Positions 25,013-34,704 of a stretch of DNA of 64,000 bases are shown in pieces. The DNA is from Methylococcales bacterium (GTDB lineage Bacteria; Pseudomonadota; Gammaproteobacteria; Methylococcales; Methylomonadaceae), in contig JAQURG010000009.1 of assembly GCA_028715725.1 (NCBI GenBank), positions 1-64,000 of the forward strand. The letters run 5' to 3'. Each line of letters starts with the position of its first letter. Within the stretch, counting starts at the first letter, position 1. A program made the position numbers and the translations under genes. Below the pieces are notes generated by a model that worked only from the letters and a program-made list of their open reading frames with translations, was not told where the DNA came from and made no database searches.

Positions 25013-27925
25013 ATGGAAAATTTGGAATTACTGGATAAAAAAATCGCCTACTCGGTGAGAAAGCTGATTGCGATTAACTCAATCAGCTATTGCTATACCG
25101 AGTTACCGATTGACCGGCATTGCGCGTTGTTCGGTCGCAATAATTTAGGTAAAACTTCGCTTTTGAATGCGCTGAAACTGCATCTTTTTCCGGAAATTAG
25201 TTTTAATGACTGCAAAACCAAGTTTGCTTTTAAATCCTCCAAGGGTGAGCTGTACTCCACAGAAGACAGCTACAACTATTATTTCCCGACCGACAGCAGT
25301 TTTCTAATTCTGGAGGCGGAAAATATCCACGGTTCTTTTTGCCTGATTCTATTCAAATCCAATAGCAGCTTCGGTTATCAACGGTTGGCATTGCCCTGTG
25401 CTTATGATGAGATTCGTGCGCAGTTTTGGGATATTCATAATACAGAAGTGAATAATGGCTTGGGTAGTCCTGTGTCGGATTTGGGCATTCCGAAAATACA
25501 TGCTTTGCATCAACAGTATAAGGACGATGGTGCAGTGCTGCTAACAACTACGAAAGACATAAAGGAAAAACTGTTTAGCCATAATCCGATGCAGAGAGCC
25601 AAGGGCCGTTATTGTTTGGTGCCTTTAAAAGAAGGCGGGAAAGAACGTGAGCTAAGTGCTTTTCGCCAGCTAATGAATTTTACTTTTGAAATTGCTAAAA
25701 CCGACACCAAAGGTTTGACCGAAACCTTTGCCACTATCATTGAAAGCGGCAAAATCAATGCCCAGGATAAGTTGCATCAGGATTTGCAAGTGATTCTGAA
25801 TGAATACAACGAGCTGCGTCAGAGCCAGGATAAACTGAAAGCTATAGCGAATTATCGTGATGACTTTAAGCAATTGAACGAGATGTCTCAAAGCCTGCAA
25901 GACCACCAGTTACGCTTTGCGGGCACTTTTATGACTTATAAGAATTGTCTGGATAAGATGACAGCTGAATCACAACAGCAGACAGTGAAGCTTGAGCCCA
26001 AAGTAAAAAAGCTATTAAGCGAACAGCACAAACTTAAAAGCATGGAAAACGAACAGCGGCAAAGCTTTGGAGAATTTACAGGGCAGTTAAAGACCTTGAA
26101 TAAGATCATTGATGAACTCAATCAAAAAATTGCGCGTTTTCAAAAGATTCAAAGTCAATACCAGGATGCTGAAATTGCCGACATCCGTAATGTTTTGCAA
26201 TTGCGTCTGAGTGAATTGGATGAAAAAATCAATTGCTTAAAAGATAGCCACAAGGCGATTGACACTCTGACCTCCAAAATCATGTTGCAAAAAAGCAAAA
26301 TTGTTGATCGGAACAAGAAAAAACAGATGGTCGAACAATACGACTCATTGCTGATTAATCAAATTGACGAACACAGCGCCACAGTATTGAGTAATTTGAA
26401 CGCACACTTCTTGGAGATAATGGTTAAGCCCGGTGCGGAGCAGACAAAGATTATCGATCAATTCGGCCAACTATTTAGGATTGATGAAGCCCGCATGGAT
26501 TTTCTGGGTGAAAGCTTTATTGCGGAGTCTTTAAAATCACCGCAGCAAATTAGGGAAGAGTTGCAACAGGGGCTGGATAGCCTGGAAACTGAAATCCAAA
26601 AATTGGATCGAGAGATTCTTGATTTGAAAAAGATGTCCAATGTGTCGGGTGACTATCAGCAGGCGCAATTACAGGAAGCGGAAAAAAATTGGCTAGCAGT
26701 TAAAGAAGATGTGAAAATGGTCAACGCATTTGAGGATACGCAACAGCAGTGGCAATCTAAAACAAGCGAAATAGAAGAGGCTGAAAACGCGCAGAAACAG
26801 CTGGAAAAGCAACGGGAAGAAACTCAGGATATACTGAAACAAAACCTTAACGATTACGCAGCCACTAAAGAAAATCTGGAATCATTGAATAAACAAGCAC
26901 AGGAAGCAGCTTCCCTGTCGCAACGACTACAAAATATGAAGCCTGATGAACCGACTAAATCAGAAATTCGCGCGATCAATAGCGTTTCGGCGAGCGATCT
27001 GGATGAACTTGAAAGTGAACAAGTAAAAATTAAGCATCTGAAAGAAAATCTGGATAAAAAAATCAATGAATTTGTCCAATGCGGTCATTTTTCGGTGCCT
27101 GTCGAGATAGCGTACAGCAGCTACAGCAACGAACAGCAACGCGCTATTCTGGATGCTTTGAACAACACTTTTGTCGCATTGCCCGATCATCAGGAAAACT
27201 TGCAAAGCCGGATCATCGAACATAACAAAATGACCGGCGCAAAGATTAGTGAGCTGACCGGTAATCGCAGTCATATCCGTACCTTCATCAACAATGTCAA
27301 TAAACAATTTGAACACTACAGCATTTCCAATCTGAAGGACATCAAAGTGGAAATTGAGTTGGATCATCGGTTTGAAGAACTGGTTAATGAGTTGGATCGC
27401 ACAAATCTGAACACGATCGATATTTATGACGATGGCTTATATCAGCGTCTGAATCAGTTCTGTGCGGATTTTTTCATCGGCGGGCGCGGCAACCGCATTC
27501 TGGAAATGAGCAAAATCATCACCAACGTCAAATACAGTTATAAAAAAGAGCATCAGGACAAGCGTGAACAAAAAGACCAGAGTAACGGTACCAACGCGCT
27601 GATTAATTGCACGCTGCTGACTATTTTGCTGAGCGATTTATTGGCGCAGGACAGCGATCTGACCTTGCCGGTAATTTTTGACGAGTTTAGCAATCTCGAT
27701 GAATATAACCAGCGTACCGCGATTCAGGCTGCAACCAAACATGGCTTTGCTTTGTTCTGTGCTTCGCCCACGCAAACGGCTGAAGTGGTTGCCGTTGTGG
27801 ATCACTATATTACACTTGATGATTTTCATGCCAATACCATTTACGACGCCAGCGGCGAACGTGATGTGGTGTTTCATCACTTCTCGGAACGACTTTATGA
27901 TGTGGCGGAGCGGCAGGTATTATGA
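25013..27925 (+). CDS. jetC: JetC/MksB-like SMC-type ATPase
   Basis: A 970-residue SMC-like motor ATPase. The head is split between the termini, with Walker A GRNNLGKTS at residues 41-49 and, near the C-terminus, a signature-like region NGTNALINC (about 859) and Walker B VIFDEFSNLDE (about 887-897) with a catalytic Glu at 891. Between them lies a long heptad-rich coiled coil, from roughly 250 to 800, rich in Gln, Glu, Lys and Leu, with a small hinge-like interruption. In Wadjet this subunit extrudes DNA loops and senses circular DNA size. It overlaps the next gene by 4 bases. Alternatives such as MukB or a RecN/SbcC-like ATPase fit less well with the small kleisin- and KITE-like partners. Confidence 0.85.
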   Translation: MENLELLDKKIAYSVRKLIAINSISYCYTELPIDRHCALFGRNNLGKTSLLNALKLHLFPEISFNDCKTKFAFKSSKGELYSTEDSYNYYFPTDSSFLILEAENIHGSFCLILFKSNSSFGYQRLALPCAYDEIRAQFWDIHNTEVNNGLGSPVSDLGIPKIHALHQQYKDDGAVLLTTTKDIKEKLFSHNPMQRAKGRYCLVPLKEGGKERELSAFRQLMNFTFEIAKTDTKGLTETFATIIESGKINAQDKLHQDLQVILNEYNELRQSQDKLKAIANYRDDFKQLNEMSQSLQDHQLRFAGTFMTYKNCLDKMTAESQQQTVKLEPKVKKLLSEQHKLKSMENEQRQSFGEFTGQLKTLNKIIDELNQKIARFQKIQSQYQDAEIADIRNVLQLRLSELDEKINCLKDSHKAIDTLTSKIMLQKSKIVDRNKKKQMVEQYDSLLINQIDEHSATVLSNLNAHFLEIMVKPGAEQTKIIDQFGQLFRIDEARMDFLGESFIAESLKSPQQIREELQQGLDSLETEIQKLDREILDLKKMSNVSGDYQQAQLQEAEKNWLAVKEDVKMVNAFEDTQQQWQSKTSEIEEAENAQKQLEKQREETQDILKQNLNDYAATKENLESLNKQAQEAASLSQRLQNMKPDEPTKSEIRAINSVSASDLDELESEQVKIKHLKENLDKKINEFVQCGHFSVPVEIAYSSYSNEQQRAILDALNNTFVALPDHQENLQSRIIEHNKMTGAKISELTGNRSHIRTFINNVNKQFEHYSISNLKDIKVEIELDHRFEELVNELDRTNLNTIDIYDDGLYQRLNQFCADFFIGGRGNRILEMSKIITNVKYSYKKEHQDKREQKDQSNGTNALINCTLLTILLSDLLAQDSDLTLPVIFDEFSNLDEYNQRTAIQAATKHGFALFCASPTQTAEVVAVVDHYITLDDFHANTIYDASGERDVVFHHFSERLYDVAERQVL

Positions 27926-29310
27926 ATGTCGCTTTAGATCGCACCCTAATTTTGCTGATCGAACATAAGGATATGATGTTTCAACTGATTGATTATATGG
28001 ATCAGAATCAGCGCAAGGATTTACCTACCGAGGTGTTTTACAATAGCATCCGTGTCAAGCTGGAAAATATAGGGAATAAGAAGGAGGCGGATCGGGATCG
28101 GCTTAACAATGCTTTTGATCTGGGTAACCTGATTAAAACCGGGATTATCTCCGAGTTTAATAAATCTCGCGGAACAATCGCCTTACAACCAGCCGTGCTG
28201 GATATTTTTCGTTTGTTCGATAAGGAACGGGTACGCGGATTGAGCAGTGCGGACTTGGAAAATATCCGCGTACAACTGGAAGGCGCACTTCAACGACTTG
28301 AATCGTTAAGCTTTGCCGAAGATAACCTCGACTTCCTTGAACAGCATGACCAGCTTTTTGATTTATTGCGTAAAATTAACAGTCAGATTCAAAGTAATAC
28401 CGATCATTTGCAGTTTGAAGCTGACCGCTTATCTCAACGATTGGATCATGATCAGGCGTTGTTGTCATTGAATGAATCCCGTCAGCACCGGGAAATTCTG
28501 GCGCAGGTAAAAAAGATTTATGACCGGGAAATTATTCCCACTTTGGAGTTTCTTAACGCCAGGGAATACAGCAAAACCAAAGCGCCGTTGACTGTGATTG
28601 ACGATATAAGCCGACTTTACGGTATTCGGGGTCATGAAGCCGATAGCTATTATATCGATCAATATAAACTGTCGATACTCAGTCATTACAAAGCGGTGGA
28701 AAAGGTCAAGCAGGCTCTGCAACGCTATTTGCACCAGGAACGGCGGCACAGGCTGACCTATGATGCGATTGAAAAGGCGTATTTGAATTTACAAGCTTTG
28801 GCGCAAAGCACTTTTACCGAAAGCCTGAAAGAGAAATACATTTTCAAGTCGTTGGATTCGGAAACGCTCTATTTTTACGGTCTTAAAACGCATTCAGCCG
28901 GGCAGGAAGCCCGTATCGAATGGCATGATCGTAATCACATGATTTACTTTAATGAATATCTGATACAGCAAAGTGCGCGAAAACGTAGCGATAGCTCGGC
29001 CCAGATCAAGACCTTTAATGATAGGCAGCAGAATGACCGGCATAATGCCATCAAGCGGAGAATCGACCAGTTGGTCAAGCAGTTTGATATTAAACCGCCG
29101 GTCGATGATTTATATCTGGTTGTACACAACCTGCTGGCGGAAAAGTTAAAGCAGGATTATCAACTGAACTATTTGCTGTACGGCGTAAGCAGTTTTAAAC
29201 AGCGGTACGGCAAAAAATTCAAGGTGCAGGTGAGCTTTAACAAACCTCAGCAGAGTATCCGTTATCAAAATCAAGTGCTGGAATACAACAAACGCGAGTT
29301 TATCTTATGA
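27922..29310 (+). CDS. jetA: JetA/MksF-like kleisin subunit
   Basis: A 462-residue protein read as the kleisin subunit that bridges the two SMC heads. It begins MNVALDRTLILLIEHKDMMF and contains winged-helix-like N-terminal sequence (TEVFYNSIRVKLENI), followed by a helical middle region (about 120-260) such as LEGALQRLESLSFAEDNLDF. The C-terminal part is basic and mixed. I see no enzymatic motif. It overlaps the ATPase gene by 4 bases and the KITE-like gene by 4 bases, so all should be made in fixed ratio. Assignment comes from length and position within an SMC operon rather than from a strong motif. Confidence 0.7.
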   Translation: MNVALDRTLILLIEHKDMMFQLIDYMDQNQRKDLPTEVFYNSIRVKLENIGNKKEADRDRLNNAFDLGNLIKTGIISEFNKSRGTIALQPAVLDIFRLFDKERVRGLSSADLENIRVQLEGALQRLESLSFAEDNLDFLEQHDQLFDLLRKINSQIQSNTDHLQFEADRLSQRLDHDQALLSLNESRQHREILAQVKKIYDREIIPTLEFLNAREYSKTKAPLTVIDDISRLYGIRGHEADSYYIDQYKLSILSHYKAVEKVKQALQRYLHQERRHRLTYDAIEKAYLNLQALAQSTFTESLKEKYIFKSLDSETLYFYGLKTHSAGQEARIEWHDRNHMIYFNEYLIQQSARKRSDSSAQIKTFNDRQQNDRHNAIKRRIDQLVKQFDIKPPVDDLYLVVHNLLAEKLKQDYQLNYLLYGVSSFKQRYGKKFKVQVSFNKPQQSIRYQNQVLEYNKREFIL

Positions 29311-29846
29311 TTAGTAACGAGCTCAGCCAAGCAATTTACAACGATCTGGTTAAAGGCAAGACCATTAATAAGCACAGCTATGTCGTTAAAACAAACGAGT
29401 TGGAAGAGAACTTGCTGTATAACGAGATTTTTATCAACTTTGATGAATATCGGCAACTGTATCAGCGTATTAATTTTGACTTGATACATAAAAACAGCAG
29501 CTTTTTTTTCATCCGTGAAATGAATGGCGGCGATGCGAATGAGGCGACTATTAAGATTCAAGCGTTGCTGATTATTATCGGGCGTATCGTTACAGAGAAA
29601 GGCTATCTTTTCGACGTGCTCACCGATCATCGCGCCGGAATCGGATTGGAAGACCTTTCTGTCGCTATGTCGGAAGAGCATTACAGCGATATTCTACATA
29701 CTTGTAAACTATGCGTGTCGCGCAGCATTGAAGACGAAATCAATAGTCATTTAATTATCCGAGGCATTATGTTTAAAAACAGCCGTGGACATTATGTGTT
29801 AAGCGATGCCGGAACTGCTTTTTTTAGTGAGCTTACAGAAGCTTAA
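29307..29846 (+). CDS. jetB: JetB/MksE-like KITE subunit
   Basis: A 179-residue acidic protein read as the KITE (tandem winged-helix) subunit that binds the kleisin. The N-terminal half has INKHSYVVKTNELEENLLYNE-like short-helix sequence. The second half holds IKIQALLIIIGRIVTEKGY, which matches the MksE-type core, and ends LSDAGTAFFSELTEA. It is the last gene of the operon. The next gene, priA, starts 137 bases later after a change to a core region. Its identity depends largely on position after the kleisin-like gene. Confidence 0.7.
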   Translation: MISNELSQAIYNDLVKGKTINKHSYVVKTNELEENLLYNEIFINFDEYRQLYQRINFDLIHKNSSFFFIREMNGGDANEATIKIQALLIIIGRIVTEKGYLFDVLTDHRAGIGLEDLSVAMSEEHYSDILHTCKLCVSRSIEDEINSHLIIRGIMFKNSRGHYVLSDAGTAFFSELTEA

Positions 29847-29983
29847 TCACTTTTTGTAATGCGTAGGCTTGGTGAAGTGTAACAAGTTGCATTTTTTGAT
29901 ACGTCCGTCACATCAACTTAATATGAAAATAACAGTCCGGTATATGCGACAGTCAGAATTACCAGAGCGAGACGCTACAATTA

Positions 29984-32206
29984 ATGACTAAGTTACCTTC
30001 CGGCAAATCACTGATTTTCAAGGTTGCCATTCCAGTTCCTGTTTATCGTTTATTCGATTATCTCGCTCAGGAAAATATCGAGCTGGATAACGTCAAACCG
30101 GGGGTGCGCCTGGAAGTTCCTTTCGGCTTGGGTAAAAAAATTGGTTTTCTGCTTGAAATTGCGGAGCAGAGCGAACTGGATACCGGTAAATTAAAACGGG
30201 TCATCCGGATTCTGGATCACAAGCCGTTATTATCCGCAAAGGATTTGCGGTTGTTGCTGTGGGCCAGCAGCTATTACCATCATCCGGTGGGCGAGGTGAT
30301 CAGCACTGCCTTTCCTGCGGCGCTGCGGCAGGGAAAATCCATTGTCGTTCAATCAGAAAAACGTTATGCGCTGACTGACTTGGGTAAGGCTACTGATAGC
30401 GGCCAGTTGAAACGAGCGCCCAAACAGAAAAGCGTATTGGAAAAATTTCAATGCTCTTCCTGCCTGTCTGAAGCCGAGCTTTCGGTGTGGAATGACAACT
30501 GGCGGCCCGCGGTAAAGCAGCTAATCGCCAGGCAATTGCTGCAGATTGAATTGAACGATGCCAAGGCGAATAATCCTGAAGCATTGCTCAGGAATAATGT
30601 TTTGCAGTGTAATCTCCAGCAGCAATCAGCAATTGATGCGGTTTGCAATAGCCTAGGACAGTTTGAGGTTTTTTTGCTGGAAGGCGTTACCGGGAGCGGT
30701 AAAACAGAAGTCTATCTGCAGATTATTCGCAGCGTGCTGGAACGGGGGCAGCAGGTTTTGGTGCTGGTGCCGGAGATTACGCTAACCCCGCAGCTTGAAG
30801 ACCGCTTCAGGCAGCGCTTTGCCGTCAATATTGCCCTGTCTCACTCCAAGCTAACCGATACTCAACGGCAAATCAGCTGGCTCCGGATGCAGCAAGGCGA
30901 ATGCTCTATTTTGCTGGGTACGCGTTCGGCCTTGTTTACGCCGTTAAAAAATCCGGGATTAATTATTCTTGACGAAGAGCATGATGCCTCATTCAAGCAG
31001 CAGGAGGGCTTCCGTTTTTCTGCCCGCGATGTTGCGGTAGTGCGCGGCAAACTGTTGCATATTCCGGTTTTGTTGGGCTCTGCTACACCGTCTCTGGAAA
31101 GTTTGCATAATGTTGATAAGCGGCGTTACCGGTTATTGCATTTGCCGGAGCGGGCTGGAAATGCAATAGAGCCGGTCCTGCAATTAATGGATATCAGAAA
31201 TAAAAGGATGCAGGAAGGTTTATCCGAAGCGCTGATTGAGGAAATGCACGGAACCCTGGCTAGAAATGAGCAGGTATTGCTTTTCCTCAATCGGCGCGGT
31301 TTCGCGCCTACGCTGATTTGCCATGGCTGTGGATGGGTTGCGCGCTGTCATCGCTGCGATGCCAATCTGGTGATTCATTTTGATGAAGAGCGTTTGCGCT
31401 GCCATCATTGTGGCAAGGAACATCAACTGATTCATCAGTGTCCCGCTTGCAAGGCGGGCCAGTTAACGCCGTTGGGACTAGGCACCGAACGAGTTGAGAA
31501 AGTTCTCGCCGAACTTTTTGAAGATAGGGTGACTGTTCGTCTGGATCGGGATTCTACTCAGCGTAAAGGCTCACTGGAAAACTATTTGCAGCAAATAAAT
31601 CAGGGTAAAGTCGATATTATTCTAGGCACCCAGATGCTGGCCAAGGGTCATCATTTTCCCAATGTCACTCTGGTAGCGATTCTTGATGTAGACAGCGGCC
31701 TGTTCAGTATCGATTTCCATGCAGCCGAGAAACTGGCGCAGATGATTATGCAGGTTTCAGGCCGTGCCGGACGCGCAGATAAGCCCGGCAAAGTCATTAT
31801 GCAGACGCGGCAGCCGGAGCATCCTTTATTATTAACTTTGATCAATGAAAGTTACCGCAGTTTCGCCAAATCTGCATTGGCTGAGCGCAAGGAAGCGTTG
31901 TTGCCGCCATTCAGCCATCAGGCATTATTACGAGTACAGGCTGCGGATATAAATACCCCGATGCTTTTTCTTAAGTCGGTCACAGCATTGGCGCAGGAAC
32001 TCAACAGAGGCCATACTCAGGTTTTGGGGCCGGTATCAGCGCCAATGGCGAAGCGCGCAGGTCTTTATCGTTATCAATTGCTGTTTCAAAACACGAGACG
32101 CCAGGAACTGCATGTTTTTCTCGATGCGCTAATGCCCGCAATCGTTAAGCTTAAACATGCCAAAGTCCGCTGGTCGCTGGATGTCGATCCGGTGGATTTG
32201 TATTGA
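29984..32206 (+). CDS. priA: Primosomal protein N' (PriA helicase)
   Basis: A 740-residue 3'-5' helicase that reloads the replisome at stalled forks. An N-terminal 3'BD domain (about 1-105) precedes a winged helix, then the SF2 helicase core with Walker A GVTGSGKTEV near residue 235 and DEEHD near residue 331. A zinc-binding insertion with eight cysteines follows (CHGCGWVARCHRC, then CHHCG and CPAC), where two zinc ions sit. Motifs GTQMLAKGHHFP and QVSGRAGRA are helicase motifs V and VI. The length is normal. It stands just right of the Wadjet operon and 77 bases before argS. Confidence 0.96.
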   Translation: MTKLPSGKSLIFKVAIPVPVYRLFDYLAQENIELDNVKPGVRLEVPFGLGKKIGFLLEIAEQSELDTGKLKRVIRILDHKPLLSAKDLRLLLWASSYYHHPVGEVISTAFPAALRQGKSIVVQSEKRYALTDLGKATDSGQLKRAPKQKSVLEKFQCSSCLSEAELSVWNDNWRPAVKQLIARQLLQIELNDAKANNPEALLRNNVLQCNLQQQSAIDAVCNSLGQFEVFLLEGVTGSGKTEVYLQIIRSVLERGQQVLVLVPEITLTPQLEDRFRQRFAVNIALSHSKLTDTQRQISWLRMQQGECSILLGTRSALFTPLKNPGLIILDEEHDASFKQQEGFRFSARDVAVVRGKLLHIPVLLGSATPSLESLHNVDKRRYRLLHLPERAGNAIEPVLQLMDIRNKRMQEGLSEALIEEMHGTLARNEQVLLFLNRRGFAPTLICHGCGWVARCHRCDANLVIHFDEERLRCHHCGKEHQLIHQCPACKAGQLTPLGLGTERVEKVLAELFEDRVTVRLDRDSTQRKGSLENYLQQINQGKVDIILGTQMLAKGHHFPNVTLVAILDVDSGLFSIDFHAAEKLAQMIMQVSGRAGRADKPGKVIMQTRQPEHPLLLTLINESYRSFAKSALAERKEALLPPFSHQALLRVQAADINTPMLFLKSVTALAQELNRGHTQVLGPVSAPMAKRAGLYRYQLLFQNTRRQELHVFLDALMPAIVKLKHAKVRWSLDVDPVDLY

Positions 32207-32283
32207 TATTGTTTGAATGGATAATTGAATGATTTTAATGGATAATAGTCACTATTTATCCGATTTAACTACGCAGTGAAGCA

Positions 32284-34044
32284 ATGAAACAAAAAATAGA
32301 GGAACTGATCCTGCAAGCCGTCGGAGTACTCAAGGCAGAGGGTATTCTTGGCCTGGAAATTACTCCGCATATTACCATAGAACGCACCCGAGACCCGCAG
32401 CACGGCGATTTTGCATCAAATCTGGCTTTAGTTCTGGCAAAACCGGCAAAAGCGAATCCTCGGCAGCTGGCCGAAAAGATTATCGCTGCACTGCCTCAGC
32501 ATGAAGCAGTCCTGAAAGTGGAGCTGGCCGGCCCCGGCTTTATTAATTTTTTTATCAATCCTGATTCCCAATATCAGACTGTCAGCCAAATTCATGCCGA
32601 GGGACGGAAATTTGGTTTAAGCACTATCGGTGCGGGTAAAAAAGTTCAGGTGGAGTTTGTTTCAGCCAATCCCACCGGACCGTTGCATGTAGGGCATGGC
32701 CGAGGCGCGGCTTATGGCTCTGTGGTTGCTGATTTGCTTGAGGCAGCCGGTTTTGAGGTGCATCGCGAATATTATGTCAATGATGCGGGACGTCAGATGG
32801 ATATACTTGCCACCAGTATCTGGCTAAGGTATCTGGAAGAATGCGGCGAGCTGGTACATTTTCCCAGCAATGGCTATCGCGGCGATTATGTGCGCGAAAT
32901 TGCCTGGAATATTCACAAAAATTCCAGTGATCAATATCATAGACGGATAGAACAGGTATTAGAAAATATACCAGCGGATGAGCCGCAGGGCGGCGATAAG
33001 GAAGTGCATATTGACGCGCTGATTGACCGGACAAAAACCTTGCTGGGACCGTCGCTCTATCGGGATTTTTTTCAGTTCGGGCTGGATAATATTCTGGAAG
33101 ACATCAAGGTTGACTTGAATGAGTTTGGCGTTGAATATCAGCAATGGTTTTCTGAACGCCAGTTGATGGATAACGGTTCGGTGGAAAAGGCGCTCGAACG
33201 TCTGCGTATTGGTGGACATCTCTATGAGCAGGATGGCGCGACCTGGTTTGCATCCAGTCAGTTAGGCGATGAGAAAGACCGGGTAGTGGTCAGGGAAAAC
33301 GGTCAGTTTACCTATTTTGCTTCGGATATCGCCTACCACATGGACAAGCTGGACCGCGGTTTTGATCAGATTATCGATATCTGGGGCGCAGACCACCACG
33401 GTTATGTCCCCAGAGTCAGAGCCGCCATCCAGGCCTTGGGCGCTGACGAGTCCAAATTAAAGGTACTGTTAGTACAATTTGCTGTTCTTTATCGTGGCGA
33501 GGAAAGAGTGCAAATGTCGACTCGTTCAGGTGAATTTGTCACCTTGCGGCAACTGCGTAATGAAGTTGGCAAGGATGCGGCGCGCTTTTTTTATGTCATG
33601 CGCCGATCTGAACAGCACATGGATTTTGACTTAAAGCTGGCGACCTCAAAATCGAATGAAAACCCGGTATTTTATGTGCAATATGCGCATGCAAGAATAT
33701 GTAGTGTATTCCGCCAGCTGGATGAGAAGGGCCTGGAAAGAAATCTGTTACTGGGTATGCGGAATCTGACTGGATTGACCGAAGAACATGAAGTGCTGTT
33801 GCTGGGAACCTTGGCCCGGTATCCGGAAGTTCTTGAACGTGCCGCCTTGCAATATGAACCGCATCAGGTGATCCATTATCTGCGTGACCTGGCGACTGAA
33901 TTTCATACTTATTACAATGCTCATCAGTTCCTTGTTGAAGATGACGGAATCCGGAACGCCAGACTGAATCTCGTCTCTGCAGTAAAACAGGTATTGGCAA
34001 ACGGACTGGGACTGTTAAATATCAATACACCTGAAGCCATGTAA
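32284..34044 (+). CDS. argS: Arginyl-tRNA synthetase
   Basis: A 586-residue class I aminoacyl-tRNA synthetase that charges tRNA-Arg. The N-terminal additional domain (about 1-115) is followed by the Rossmann core with the HIGH-type motif [11 protein letters not shown] near residue 135. The KMSKS region is replaced by [11 protein letters not shown] near residue 410, as usual for many ArgRS. The C-terminal DALR anticodon-binding domain is present ([13 protein letters not shown]). Its stop overlaps the start of the SPOR gene by 1 base (34044), a common pairing in gammaproteobacteria. Confidence 0.97.
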   Translation: MKQKIEELILQAVGVLKAEGILGLEITPHITIERTRDPQHGDFASNLALVLAKPAKANPRQLAEKIIAALPQHEAVLKVELAGPGFINFFINPDSQYQTVSQIHAEGRKFGLSTIGAGKKVQVEFVSANPTGPLHVGHGRGAAYGSVVADLLEAAGFEVHREYYVNDAGRQMDILATSIWLRYLEECGELVHFPSNGYRGDYVREIAWNIHKNSSDQYHRRIEQVLENIPADEPQGGDKEVHIDALIDRTKTLLGPSLYRDFFQFGLDNILEDIKVDLNEFGVEYQQWFSERQLMDNGSVEKALERLRIGGHLYEQDGATWFASSQLGDEKDRVVVRENGQFTYFASDIAYHMDKLDRGFDQIIDIWGADHHGYVPRVRAAIQALGADESKLKVLLVQFAVLYRGEERVQMSTRSGEFVTLRQLRNEVGKDAARFFYVMRRSEQHMDFDLKLATSKSNENPVFYVQYAHARICSVFRQLDEKGLERNLLLGMRNLTGLTEEHEVLLLGTLARYPEVLERAALQYEPHQVIHYLRDLATEFHTYYNAHQFLVEDDGIRNARLNLVSAVKQVLANGLGLLNINTPEAM

Positions 34045-34652
34045 TGACCAGAGATTATAAATCAAGAGTTAATGAGCGAAGAGCTCAGGGAAGGCTTGCC
34101 GCAGCGCGCAGGCTGCAATTCGACCGACATTCCGGAAATTCCAGTATAAGCCTGTGGAAATGGATGCTGATTACCGGGTTTATCATCTCATTTGTCGTAC
34201 TTGTGGTTTATTTAAGCACAGGTTCAAAGCCGGCGCCAGAAAAGGCAGGCGATGAAAAAGCCGAAATCTCCAAAGAAGAGCCAAAGCCTGAAACCAAACA
34301 GGAGCCCAAGCTTCCTCAGTTTGACTTTTATACTATTTTGCCCGAAAAAGAGGTGGTTGTACCCGAGTACGAAATTGAAACCCGTATGCGGGAAGAACAA
34401 GTCGGCAAGGCCAAAAATACTCAATACATAATGCAGGCTGGCTCTTTTATGAGCTTTAAAGAAGCCGATCAGCTAAGGGCCAGGCTGGCTTCGATGGGTA
34501 TAGAATCAAAGGTTCAGAAAGCGAAAGTGGGCAATGTAAATTGGTATCGGGTCAAACTGGGGCCTTTTACCCAGACTGCCAGTGTTAATGCCATCAGATC
34601 GCGGTTAAGGCACAACGGCATTGATGTGGTTATTACAGAGGTCGGCCATTGA
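34044..34652 (+). CDS. SPOR-domain membrane protein
   Basis: A 202-residue type II membrane protein. A basic N-terminus is followed by one membrane segment at about 39-58 (WMLITGFIISFVVLVVYLS). A Lys/Glu/Pro-rich linker follows, then a C-terminal SPOR domain (TQYIMQAGSFMSFKEADQLR to the end). SPOR domains bind denuded peptidoglycan at division septa. The pairing argS-SPOR is conserved and similar proteins are annotated FtsN-like. It could be a cell-division factor, but the short length and position alone do not prove that it is FtsN. Confidence 0.87.
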   Translation: MTRDYKSRVNERRAQGRLAAARRLQFDRHSGNSSISLWKWMLITGFIISFVVLVVYLSTGSKPAPEKAGDEKAEISKEEPKPETKQEPKLPQFDFYTILPEKEVVVPEYEIETRMREEQVGKAKNTQYIMQAGSFMSFKEADQLRARLASMGIESKVQKAKVGNVNWYRVKLGPFTQTASVNAIRSRLRHNGIDVVITEVGH

Positions 34653-34704
34653 GTTGCTGCGCGGGCGGCTCTTTTTATAGCGGCAATAATTCAGCTGAAT
34701 CGTC

